From positions 1 through 64,000 of the forward strand of contig DAINRQ010000023.1 in NCBI GenBank assembly GCA_036741775.1: a DNA stretch of 64,000 bases. Reading direction: 5' to 3'. This DNA is from JAJKIV01 sp036741775 (GTDB lineage Bacteria > Gemmatimonadota > Gemmatimonadetes > Gemmatimonadales > Gemmatimonadaceae). Under the pieces are notes generated by a model. It had not been told where the DNA came from. It saw only the letters and a program-made list of their open reading frames with translations, and did no database searches. A program made the position numbers and the translations under genes. Shown in pieces: positions 33,668 to 42,200 of this stretch (positions are counted from its first letter, which is position 1; each line of letters begins with the position of its first letter).

Positions 33668-34066
33668 CTAACGCCTCCGCCTGGGAGCCCCGGGCTCCTG
33701 GACGTTGCCATCTCGCACGACGTACGACCGCACCTGAACGCCGCGCTCCAGTCCGAGCAGCGTGAAGTACTCGCTCTCCTCCTCGAGCAACGCCGTTACC
33801 GTGTCACCGCGCACCGAGAGAATGCGGTAGGTCCACCGCGCGCCCATGCCGCGCTCCCACTCGATCGTCGCGCGGGCACGCTCTCGGTTGTGGAGACGAG
33901 ACGACCCGTTGTCGAACAACCGGTAGTCCTCGGCGAGCACAGCGTATATCCGATCGGCGTCGAGCGCCTGCATCCCGTCGAGGTACGCACGAACTACGAT
34001 GCCAGGGTCGGTTGCGGGAGCGCCCGCGAGCTGCAGGACGAGGGAGGCTACTCGGAGCATCGGCAT
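33668..34066 (-). CDS. Small exported NTF2/SnoaL-like protein
   Basis: 132 residues. A short hydrophobic leader (MPMLRVASLVLQLAGAPA) precedes an NTF2-like cone: VVRAYLDGMQALDADRIYAV, LAEDYRLFDNGSSRLHNRER and later ALLEEESEYFTLLGLERG. Such folds serve as ligand-binding or small enzymatic domains; the role here is unknown. The stop TAG is part of a GCCTAACG motif (33666-33673). It is convergent with ychF. Confidence 0.72.
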   Translation of the reverse strand: MPMLRVASLVLQLAGAPATDPGIVVRAYLDGMQALDADRIYAVLAEDYRLFDNGSSRLHNRERARATIEWERGMGARWTYRILSVRGDTVTALLEEESEYFTLLGLERGVQVRSYVVRDGNVQEPGAPRRRR

Positions 34067-34445
34067 GAGGCCTCGAGGGGAGCCAGGGGAACCATGTACG
34101 CCGCCAGCTTACCCGGCGCGTCGCGTGCGACGCTTGAACGCTATTGGGCGGCCGTCGCGGGTCTGTTGATGCCCGGCGAGTCCCGAAGTTCACACTGGCG
34201 TGTTACCATCCGCCCCGTGGCCAGACCACCAGGCCACGCGGAAGGGCGCGAGACGTTGCCAGAGTAGGTCAGTAGCGGTCCCTACAGCAGATGCCTGCGG
34301 CGTCGATATTGCGCCACGCGCGGACCAAAGTCGGGTCTGGCGGTCGCGCGCACAAACCAGAGCCCGACCGCACCTCGTCCAGCACGCGAAAACCTCAACG
34401 CACGTCGCACCAAGCCGTTACGCGGTCGCCTCATGCTCATGGTCA
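34067..34445 (+). other. 379-nt intergenic region, no gene seen
   Basis: Divergent spacer between the NTF2-like gene and the FAD oxidoreductase. It holds only a weak 7-bp hairpin (34216-34222 with 34232-34238). I see no tRNA, convincing promoter or conserved-looking frame. Confidence 0.5.
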
Positions 34446-35972
34446 ATGTCTAACGTCGTCATCATCGGCGCCGGGCCCGCTGGACTCACGGCCGCCTACG
34501 AGCTCGTCGAGCGCTACGGCATCACCTCGACGATCCTCGAGGGCGACTCGGTCGTGGGGGGTATCAGCCGAACCGTCGAGCGCGACGGGTGGCGGTTCGA
34601 CATTGGCGGCCACCGCTTCTTCACGAAGGTGAAGCAGGTCGAGGCCCTCTGGCATGAGATCCTGCCCGACGAGGATTTCATGATGCGGCCGCGCATGAGC
34701 CGCATCTATTACCGCGGCAAGTATTACGACTACCCACTCAAGGCCTCGAACGCCCTCAAGAACCTCGGGCTCTGGGAAGCGACGCTCTGCGTGATGTCCT
34801 ACGTCTGGGCGCGGGTGAACCCGCCGAAGGACCAGACGACGCTCGAGGGGTGGATCGCCGCGCGCTTCGGGTGGCGACTCTACCGGCACTTCTTCAAGAC
34901 GTACAACGAAAAGCTCTGGGGCGTGCCGACCAACCGCATGCCCGCTGACTTCGCCGCACAGCGCATCAAGAACCTCTCGCTGTTCAATGCCGTGATGAAC
35001 GCGTTGGCCCCCAAGCGGAATCAGAAGTCCATCACGTCGCTCATCGAGGAGTTCCAGTACCCCAAGTTCGGCCCGGGCATGATGTGGGAACGATGCCGGG
35101 AGCTCGTCGAGGCGAAGGGGTGCAAGGTGGTCATGGACGCGCGCGTCGTCGGGATCCGGCACGAGAACGGGCGCGCCGTGTCGGTCACGGCGAAGTCACG
35201 AGACGGCACGACCACAGAGTTTCCGTGCGACCACGTCGTCTCGTCGATGCCGATCTCGCAGCTCCTCACCGCCATGAAGCCCGAGGCGTCCGAGACCGCG
35301 GTGCGGGCGGCGAACGACCTGCGGTACCGCGATTTCCTCACGGTCGCGCTCGTCGTGCCGAAGGAATACAGCTTCCCGGACAACTGGATCTACGTGCACG
35401 CCAAGGAGGTGCAGGTCGGCCGGATCCAGAACTTCGGCTCGTGGTCGCCGTACCTCGTGAAGGAGGGGCGGACCTGCCTCGGCCTCGAGTTCTTCGTGTT
35501 CGAGGGCGACGAGACGTGGAACAAGCCTGACGCCGAGCTCATCGAGCAGGGGAAGCGCGAGCTCGGGATCCTGGGCCTCGTGGATCCGGCGAAGGTCGAG
35601 GCCGGATACGTCGTGCGGATGCCGAAGGCGTACCCGTTCTACGATGAGCACTACAAGGCGAACGTCGCGACGATCGTGGAGTGGCTGAGCGCGCATGCCG
35701 CGAACGTCCACCCGGTGGGACGTAACGGGATGCACCGGTACAACAACCAGGACCACTCGATGTACACGGCGATGCTGACGGCCGAGAACATCGCGCGCGG
35801 CACGGGGCACGACGTGTGGAGCGTGAACGTCGAGGAGGAGTATCACGAGGAAGCGTCCGCCCGCGACGACGCTCGGCGCGGCGCCCGCGGCACGGGACGC
35901 GACGCACCCGTCATCGCGCGCGAGCACTACGCCCCGGATCACCCGGTCAACCGCCCCGTCGGCTCGCCGTGA
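34446..35972 (+). CDS. FAD-dependent oxidoreductase, amine oxidase / UDP-galactopyranose mutase-like
   Basis: 508 residues from ATG 34446 (MSNVVIIGAG). The N-terminal dinucleotide-binding motif is VVIIGAGPAGLTAAYELVE; ILEGDSVVGGISRTVERDG and FDIGGHRFFTKVKQVE are the second FAD-contact region. The C-terminal FAD segment is RNGMHRYNNQDHSMYTAML. The family includes UDP-galactopyranose mutase and protoporphyrinogen oxidase relatives found in polysaccharide loci; no glycan cluster is nearby. The last 45 residues are charged and disordered. Confidence 0.82.
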   Translation: MSNVVIIGAGPAGLTAAYELVERYGITSTILEGDSVVGGISRTVERDGWRFDIGGHRFFTKVKQVEALWHEILPDEDFMMRPRMSRIYYRGKYYDYPLKASNALKNLGLWEATLCVMSYVWARVNPPKDQTTLEGWIAARFGWRLYRHFFKTYNEKLWGVPTNRMPADFAAQRIKNLSLFNAVMNALAPKRNQKSITSLIEEFQYPKFGPGMMWERCRELVEAKGCKVVMDARVVGIRHENGRAVSVTAKSRDGTTTEFPCDHVVSSMPISQLLTAMKPEASETAVRAANDLRYRDFLTVALVVPKEYSFPDNWIYVHAKEVQVGRIQNFGSWSPYLVKEGRTCLGLEFFVFEGDETWNKPDAELIEQGKRELGILGLVDPAKVEAGYVVRMPKAYPFYDEHYKANVATIVEWLSAHAANVHPVGRNGMHRYNNQDHSMYTAMLTAENIARGTGHDVWSVNVEEEYHEEASARDDARRGARGTGRDAPVIAREHYAPDHPVNRPVGSP

Positions 35973-35976
35973 GCCG

Positions 35977-36276
35977 GTGACACCGCCGGCCGACGTCGCC
36001 GCGCTGGTCGCCGACGCCGAGGCAATCCTGTCGGCGCCTAACGTGGTCGATGCAGCCGCGGCGGCGCGAGCGCTCGAGATCCTGGCGTCTCTCGAAGCGG
36101 CAACGCCGGGCGGGGCATCCCTGCACCACCAGATCGACGTGGTACGGCGGTGGGTGGCAGTACTTCAAAGCGAGCCCGAGCACGCCCGATTCGGCGGCAC
36201 AGCGCATCTCCGGGACTACCTGGGGACGCAACTTCGCCTGTTGCACGCCGCCGTCGACGACTACCTGCGCGCGTAA
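35977..36276 (+). CDS. Small helical uncharacterised protein (99 aa)
   Basis: GTG start 4 nt after the oxidoreductase stop, so co-transcribed with it. The product is Ala-rich and fully helical (VAALVADAEAILSAPNVVDA; LRDYLGTQLRLLHAAVDDYL), likely a small bundle. No family recognised. A GCCTAACG motif encodes Pro-Asn. The stop codon is 2 nt before the 68-bp palindrome. Confidence 0.62.
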   Translation: MTPPADVAALVADAEAILSAPNVVDAAAAARALEILASLEAATPGGASLHHQIDVVRRWVAVLQSEPEHARFGGTAHLRDYLGTQLRLLHAAVDDYLRA

Positions 36277-36278
36277 TT

Positions 36279-36346
36279 GGGGTCAGAGTCGAATATCATC
36301 GTTTTGTCGCGCGCGCGACAAAACGATGATATTCGACTCTGACCCC
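36279..36346. repeat. Perfect 68-bp palindrome (REP/MITE-like)
   Basis: Every base from 36279 to 36346 pairs with its mirror: two 34-nt arms, no spacer. The outer end is GGGGTCAGAGTCGAATATC and the centre is GTCGCGCGCGCGAC. The AT-rich arm sections differ from neighbouring DNA. Ends of the GGGGTCAGA type are familiar from repeats linked to Y1 (RAYT) transposases; none is encoded here. It could act as a terminator for the oxidoreductase pair. Confidence 0.9.
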
Positions 36347-36434
36347 GTTTCCGGCACTGGTCGGAACCGTGGCAAACGCATTAGTTTGCAAGGCTTTTCA
36401 CAACGGGCCCAAACTCGTGGCCCTCCATTCCCCT

Positions 36435-36461
36435 CCCCCCGTTCCGGCAACCAGCGGGGGG
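36435..36461 (+). promoter_or_regulatory. Candidate S6:S18 autoregulatory leader hairpin
   Basis: CCCCCC (36435-36440) pairs with GGGGGG (36456-36461), enclosing a 15-nt loop that holds CCG (36444-36446). Leaders of rpsF in many bacteria bind the S6:S18 complex through a CCG-containing hairpin. A 6-bp hairpin GCAAAC/GTTTGC (36372-36389) lies upstream. The match is by eye only. Confidence 0.4.
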
Positions 36462-36493
36462 CGGACAACGACCAAAGGGAGGATTGCCGACAC

Positions 36494-36856
36494 GTGTCTC
36501 GCGAATACGAGGCGGTGTACATCTTCGACTCCACGCTCGAAGACACCGCCATCAATGACAAGCTGACCCGCTTCCACGGGCTGCTTCACGCCACAGGCGA
36601 AATCACCGCCGATCATTGGGGACGCCGTCAGCTCGCGTACCCGATCGGCCCACGCGAGAACGGCTACTACGTCGTGGCTCGCTTCACCGCCGACCCCAAG
36701 TCGCTGCCCGAGTACGAGCGCGCGCTCAAGCTCGACGACGGTATCGTTCGCTACCTCGTCACCCTGCACGAGCACGAGGTCGGTGCGCCGCCCATGTCCG
36801 AAGAGGAACTGGTCGTCGCGCGCCGTCGAGATGAAGACGACGAGGATGAGGATTGA
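36494..36856 (+). CDS. rpsF: 30S ribosomal protein S6
   Basis: 120 residues from GTG 36494 (VSREYEAVYIFDSTLEDTAI), with AAAGGGAGG upstream. S6 dimerises with S18 on the 30S platform. HWGRRQLAYPIGPRENGYYV and LDDGIVRYLVTLHE are typical. The tail after residue 98 is strongly acidic (RRRDEDDEDED), as in species where S6 is modified by RimK. First gene of the rpsF-rpsR-DUF2232-rplI operon. Confidence 0.96.
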   Translation: MSREYEAVYIFDSTLEDTAINDKLTRFHGLLHATGEITADHWGRRQLAYPIGPRENGYYVVARFTADPKSLPEYERALKLDDGIVRYLVTLHEHEVGAPPMSEEELVVARRRDEDDEDED

Positions 36857-36858
36857 TC

Positions 36859-37080
36859 ATGCGACGACCCCAAAAGTCCTGCCCGTTCTGCGAAACGCGC
36901 GTCCGGTTCATCGACTACAAGGATGACCGTACGCTGGGCCGCTTCATCACCGACCACGGCAAGATCCTGCCGAGCCGCCTGAGCGGAGTGTGCGCGCGTC
37001 ACCAGCGCCAGCTCTCGACGGCGGTGAAGCGGGCGCGCTACCTCGCCATCATCCCGTACATCCGCGGCCATCAGGCCTAG
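36859..37080 (+). CDS. rpsR: 30S ribosomal protein S18
   Basis: 73 residues from ATG 36859, 2 nt after rpsF. KSCPFCETRVRFIDYKD and the later GVCARHQRQL give a Cys-X2-Cys plus Cys-X2-His set, so this is the zinc-binding form of S18. TAVKRARYLAIIPYIRGH is the conserved C-terminus. Confidence 0.96.
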   Translation: MRRPQKSCPFCETRVRFIDYKDDRTLGRFITDHGKILPSRLSGVCARHQRQLSTAVKRARYLAIIPYIRGHQA

Positions 37081-37108
37081 CGGCCCGTACGGCAGCGATC
37101 ACGACCGC

Positions 37109-37120
37109 GGAGGAGCGATT
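37109..37120 (+). promoter_or_regulatory. Shine-Dalgarno and probable ATT start of the DUF2232 gene
   Basis: GGAGGAGCG is followed by ATT at 37118. No ATG, GTG or TTG occurs in this frame until 37202, which lies inside the first membrane helix and has no Shine-Dalgarno. Confidence 0.5.
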
Positions 37121-38155
37121 ACCGCCCCCGAGGGAACCAACGCGTCGGTCGCAGGGCCGGCGCCACGGGAGCAGGGATGGAAGCGCATCATCCTCGCTCT
37201 CGTGGGGTTCGTGCTGATCCCCCTGGTGCCGCTGGTTCGGGTCGTCATCCCGGTCGAACAGTCACTGTTGCTCATCGTCCCAGCGCTCGCCGTCTGCGCG
37301 CTCGTGGGATGGTGGGCAGGCGGCCGGCTCTTGCTCGTACTCAGCTGGACAGCACTCGCAGTCTGGATGCTCGTCACGCCACTCCCGGGGACGCCTCAGT
37401 TTCTCGCGATCTCGAAGGGATGGGCACTCCTCGTCGCGGCGTCGTTCGGCGTCGTATCGATCATGAGCCCGAGTCGGTCGTTCTTTCCGCGGGCGCTCTC
37501 GGCGGTGGGGCTGTCGTTCGCCGTCGGGCTCACGCTGGTGATGTTCGCGTCGCGACGGCCGAGCGTGGTCGAAGAGACGATACGGCAGGAGTACACGCGG
37601 CGGGTGGAGTCGTGGCTGGCGGACTGGCAGGCGGTGTCGCGAACGCCGGAGTGGCAGCAGCTGACCCGCGACAATCCCGGTATGGAGACGCTCGCCCGCG
37701 AGAGCTCCGACCGATTGCTCAAGTTGCCCCCGGTCACCGCACAGATGTACCCTGCCATGCTGGCGTTGGAGTCCCTCGCGGTGCTGGCACTGGCGTGGGG
37801 GCTCTATCACCGGGTGAGTCGGGCGCGAATCGGACCGCCACTCGCGCCGCTCAAGGAGTTCCGGTTCAACGATCAGCTCGTGTGGGGGCTGGTCGCCGGT
37901 ATCACCGCCGTCGCCGTCCCGACGCTGAACGCGTTTCGCGTCGTCGGGTTGAACTTGCTGGTCTTTTTCGGTGCGCTGTACGCGCTCCGGGGTCTCGGAG
38001 TCCTCACGTGGTTCTTCGCTCCGGGACGATTGATGGTAACGCTGACGATCGCGCTCGCGATCTTCATGTGGCCGATACTTGGCGTGTTCGCGCTGGGGAT
38101 CGGCCTTGGGGACACGTGGCTCGACTGGCGCAGTCGTGCGCGCCCGACCACATAA
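37118..38155 (+). CDS. DUF2232-family membrane protein (YybS-like)
   Basis: About 345 residues if translation starts at ATT 37118, giving ITAPEGTNASVAGPAPREQG before the first helix; a GTG at 37202 would cut that helix. About eight membrane helices are present, with a soluble segment in the middle (RRPSVVEETIRQEYTRRVES). DUF2232 genes lie between rpsR and rplI in many bacteria, exactly as here; function is unknown but the linkage to S18 and L9 is conserved. Confidence 0.82.
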   Translation: MTAPEGTNASVAGPAPREQGWKRIILALVGFVLIPLVPLVRVVIPVEQSLLLIVPALAVCALVGWWAGGRLLLVLSWTALAVWMLVTPLPGTPQFLAISKGWALLVAASFGVVSIMSPSRSFFPRALSAVGLSFAVGLTLVMFASRRPSVVEETIRQEYTRRVESWLADWQAVSRTPEWQQLTRDNPGMETLARESSDRLLKLPPVTAQMYPAMLALESLAVLALAWGLYHRVSRARIGPPLAPLKEFRFNDQLVWGLVAGITAVAVPTLNAFRVVGLNLLVFFGALYALRGLGVLTWFFAPGRLMVTLTIALAIFMWPILGVFALGIGLGDTWLDWRSRARPTT

Positions 38156-38170
38156 CGATCGGAGTCATTT

Positions 38171-38617
38171 ATGGATGTCATTCTGCGTCAGGCGGTCGAG
38201 AAACTCGGCCAGCCCGGAGATGTCGTGAAGGTGTCGGCCGGGTACGCCCGGAACTATCTGCTCCCGCGCGGAATCGCGTACGCCGCGACCGCCGGGAACC
38301 TGAAGCGCATTGCGCAGGAGAAGGCCCGGCTCCAGGCCGCCGAGGACGAACGTCGCGGCGCCGCTCAGGGCTTCGCCTCGCAGCTCGAGAACGTGTCGCT
38401 CACGTTCTCGGCACGCGTGGGTGAGGAGGGGAAGCTGTTCGGCTCGGTCACCGCGGCGGACATTACGGAGCAGCTGCACGCGCAGGGCTTCACGCAGATC
38501 GAGAAGCGTCAGATCGACCTGCACGAGCCGATCAGGGCGCTCGGGGTCTATCGGGTGCCGGTTCGGTTGCACGCCGACGTAAAGCCCGAGGTCAAGGTCT
38601 GGGTAATCAAGCAGTAG
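38171..38617 (+). CDS. rplI: 50S ribosomal protein L9
   Basis: 148 residues, full length: N-domain MDVILRQAVEKLGQPGDVVK and GYARNYLLPRGIAYAAT, long connecting helix, C-domain LFGSVTAADITEQLHAQGF. It binds 23S rRNA domain V and influences reading frame. Last gene of the operon, followed by the strongest terminator of the window. Confidence 0.97.
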   Translation: MDVILRQAVEKLGQPGDVVKVSAGYARNYLLPRGIAYAATAGNLKRIAQEKARLQAAEDERRGAAQGFASQLENVSLTFSARVGEEGKLFGSVTAADITEQLHAQGFTQIEKRQIDLHEPIRALGVYRVPVRLHADVKPEVKVWVIKQ

Positions 38618-38652
38618 CGATCGAGGTCACCGCGGACTCGTACGGACAAGCG

Positions 38653-38700
38653 GAGGCCGGGCCGAACGCGCGACGCGCGTTCGGCCCGGCCTCGCGTTTT
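38653..38700 (+). terminator. Strong intrinsic terminator after rplI
   Basis: A perfect 19-bp stem (38653-38671 with 38675-38693), loop GAC, followed by GCGTTTT. It ends the rpsF operon. The remaining 150 nt before rsfS show no clear promoter. Confidence 0.92.
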
Positions 38701-38855
38701 CGGGCGCGAATTTTTCGGGTATCGGCCGGCACGCACGCACATTATGCTTGGGCGACGAGGTCCGCAGGCGTCGGCCCAACACGGGCAGCCACGCCCAGAC
38801 GGAACCTTCTGCTCGTGGTTGCCTACAACATCCGAATCGGACCCGACTGCTCCGA

Positions 38856-39236
38856 ATGACCGGTCCCACCGCGCCCGTTCCGACGGCGCTGGCGCAACGC
38901 GCTGCCGCGCTGTGTCTCGATCTGAAGGCCAACGATGTCGTGCTGCTCGACGTGCGCGGCGTCACCGACATGACCGACTACTTCGTGATTGCGAGCGGTA
39001 CGTCCGACACGCACGTTCGCAGCGTGGCGGAGCATGTCCTCGAGCAGTTACGCAAAGAGGGCACGCGCGCTCATCACGTGGAGGGGGTCCAGCAAGGCCG
39101 CTGGGTGCTCCTCGATTACGTGGACATGGTCGTCCACATATTCCACCCGACGCTCCGCGAGTTCTATCAACTCGAACGCCTGTGGAGCGACGCGGCCGTT
39201 GTAGCGGTCGATCAGCAGCAAGGAGTACTCAAATGA
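38856..39236 (+). CDS. rsfS: Ribosomal silencing factor RsfS
   Basis: 126 residues from ATG 38856. RsfS binds L14 and blocks subunit joining in slow growth. The signature is intact: KANDVVLLDVRGVTDMTDYF, VIASGTSDTHVRSVAEHVLE and GRWVLLDYVDMVVHIFHP, ending with LERLWSDA. The stop overlaps the next start (ATGA). Confidence 0.95.
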   Translation: MTGPTAPVPTALAQRAAALCLDLKANDVVLLDVRGVTDMTDYFVIASGTSDTHVRSVAEHVLEQLRKEGTRAHHVEGVQQGRWVLLDYVDMVVHIFHPTLREFYQLERLWSDAAVVAVDQQQGVLK

Positions 39237-42200
39237 GTCTCGTAAGGGCGGGCGCCCTGGCGACCACGCTCGTGGCCCTGAGCAGTGTCATGGACCCGGC
39301 GCGGCTCGACGCACAGTCGTACTTCGGCCAGAACCAGGTGCAGTACGACCGCTTCCGGTGGACCGTAGTCGAGACGGAGCACTTCCTCGTCCATTACTAC
39401 CCGGAAGAGCACGCGGCGGCGATGGACGCTGCCCGAATGGCCGAGCGGTCGTACGCGCGCCTCTCGAGGCTCCTGAATCACCAGTTCCGGGAGAAGAAGC
39501 CGCTGATCCTGTACTCGTCGCGCGGAGACTTCGGCCAGAACAACGTCACCGGCGACCTCGGCGAGGGAACGGGCGGCGTGACCGAGGCGCTGCGACACCG
39601 GATCCTCCTCCCGTTCACCGGCGACTACCGGAGCTTCGAGCACGTGCTCGCGCACGAGCTCGTGCACGCGTTCCAGTACGACATCTTCGCGCGTGGTCGC
39701 GCCGGCGCGGGCCTGCAGACGCTCGCCCAGGTGGATCCGCCGCTCTGGTTCATGGAGGGGATGGCGGAGTACCTGGCGGGCGGCCCCGGACACGTCCTCA
39801 CGCAAGCCTGGGTGCGCGACGCGGCGTTGAACGGCCGCCTGCCCACGATCGAACAGATGACCGTCCGCCCCGACCAGTTCTTCCCCTACCGGTACGGCGA
39901 GGCGCTGTGGGAGTACGTCGGAAACCGCTGGGGCGACGAGATCATCGGCGAGGTGCTGAATTCGGCGCCTAACGTGGGGATCGAGCGCGCGTTCAAGCGC
40001 GAGACCGGGCTGTCGCTCGAGGACCTGAGCGACGAGTGGCGCGAGGCGATGCAGACGAAGCACCTCCCGCAGATCGCGAACCTGGATCGTGCCCGCAAGT
40101 TCTCTCAGCCGCTGCTCACCGAGCGCCGGAGCGGCGGGAGCCTGTTCCTCGCGCCCGCCCTCTCGAGCGACGGCAAGCACATCGTCTTCATCTCGCTTGG
40201 CAGCTTCCTGCGTGGCGAAGTGTTCCCCGATCTCTGGCTCGGCGACGGCGAAACGGGCAAGCGGATCAAGCGGCTCGTGAAGTCCACGACCGATCCGAAC
40301 TTCGAGGAGCTGCGCCTGCTGTACTCGCAGAGCTCGTTCTCTCCGGACGGCCGGTCGCTCGCGTTCACCGCGCAACGCGAAGGGCGCGACGTCCTCTACC
40401 TGCTCGACGTCCGACGACGGAAGACGACGTTCCGCTTCGACCTGCCGCTCGAAGGCGTCACGAGCCCGGCGTGGTCGCCCGACGGGCGCCAGCTCGTGTT
40501 CAGCGGCAACAAAGGCGGGATCACGGACCTCTACGTCGTGGACCGCGACGGACGTAACCTGCGTCGCCTCACGAACGACCGGCACGGTGACCTGCAGCCC
40601 CAATGGTCGCCGGACGGCAAGACCATCGCCTTTGCCTCGGACCGCGGGCCGCAGACGGACTTCGAGGCGCTCAAGTTCAGCCGCTGGCAGATCTCGCTGT
40701 ACGACATGGAGTCCGGTCGCGTTACGGTCGTGCCAAACCAGGCGGGACAGAACCTGAACCCGATGTGGGCGCCCGACGGCAAGTCCGTCGGGTTCGTGTC
40801 CGACCGCACGGGCATCCCGAACATCTTCATCTACGACTTCGACCGAAAGGATCACTTTCAGATCACCAACGTCGTCGGAGCCGTGCTCGCGGTGACCGAA
40901 TACAGCCCGGTCATCACGTGGGCACGTGAGGCCGACCGGCTCGCGTTTGGCTACTACGAGAACGGCGACTACAGCGTGTGGTCGGTGAACAATCCGCGGC
41001 GGTTGATGAAGGACCCGTATCGCGACACGACGGCGACGAAGGGTCCAATCGTTGCGCAGGGCGGCCGGCGCGCCGACTCGGTGGCCGTGACCGTCGCTCC
41101 CCAGGCCCCGACGGTGCAATTGCCCGCGTCGCAAGCCGCCGCCGATCCAGCGAACGCGGTGTCGAACGATACGAGCGTGTTCGGCCGGCGCCTTATCGCG
41201 AACAAGGACTCCGTGCCCCACGACCTCTCGGCCTATCGCGGCGTCGCGGGGATCCGGCCCTCAGCGAGTCTGCCGACGACGGCCGAGCGCGCAGAGACCG
41301 TCGTGAGCGTGGCGCAGCTCCTCGATAGCGCCGCGATCGCGCTCCCCGATACCGCCTCGTTCCGGAAGTACGGATACAAGGTGGGGTTCCAGCCCGAATA
41401 CATCTCCCGGCCGAGCATCGGGTACGCGCAGGACAATTTCGGGCGCGGCGTGTTCGGCGGAACGACGATCGTGCTCAGCGACCTTCTCGGCGATCACCGC
41501 CTCGCGTTCGCCGGGCAGGTGAATGGCCGGCTGAGCGAGGCGTATCTGCTCGCGGCGTACACGAGCATGGGCCGGCGGACGCAGTATACGGTGGGCGGTC
41601 TGCAGGCGCCCATGTGGTACCTCACCGCGGACGACCGCGTGAATCTCGGCGATGGAATCTGGCAGCAGAATCAGGCCATCACCCGCTTCATCACCCGACA
41701 GGCGTTCGCGATCGGGGCGTACCCGCTGAACCGCTTCACGCGGATCGAGTTCGGTGGAAGCCTGAACAACGTCGATCGGCAGACGTGGTGGTACCACCGA
41801 CACATCGATACGAACAACGGTATTCTGTACCCGTTCCAGCGCGTCGACAGCATTGTCAACGAGCTCGGAATCACCTACGGCGCGCCGTACCTCGCGTACG
41901 TCTCCGACAACACGCTCTTCGGATATACCGGACCCATTTCCGGGCGCCGCTATCGTTTCCAGATCGAGCCGACACTCGGGTCGTTTCGCTGGATCGAGTA
42001 CCAGGCGGATTACCGCCGGTACTTCCCGATCCTCTTCAACTTCCTGACGGTGGCTGGACGCGCCCAGACGAGCATCTCGGTTGGTCGCGACGAGACCGTG
42101 CTTCAGAAGTACATCGGGCGGCCGGAATTCGTCCGCGGCTACGATCGCGAGGAGTACGGCGTCTCGTGCAACTACCTTCCGGGCGACGAACAGACCCCGC

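Noticed and set aside
39212..41221. Long minus-strand open frame (669 codons) opposite the outer-membrane fusion gene
   Set aside because: It is the antisense shadow of a well-supported gene; its translation is Arg/Val/His-rich with no domain, as usual for GC-rich DNA.
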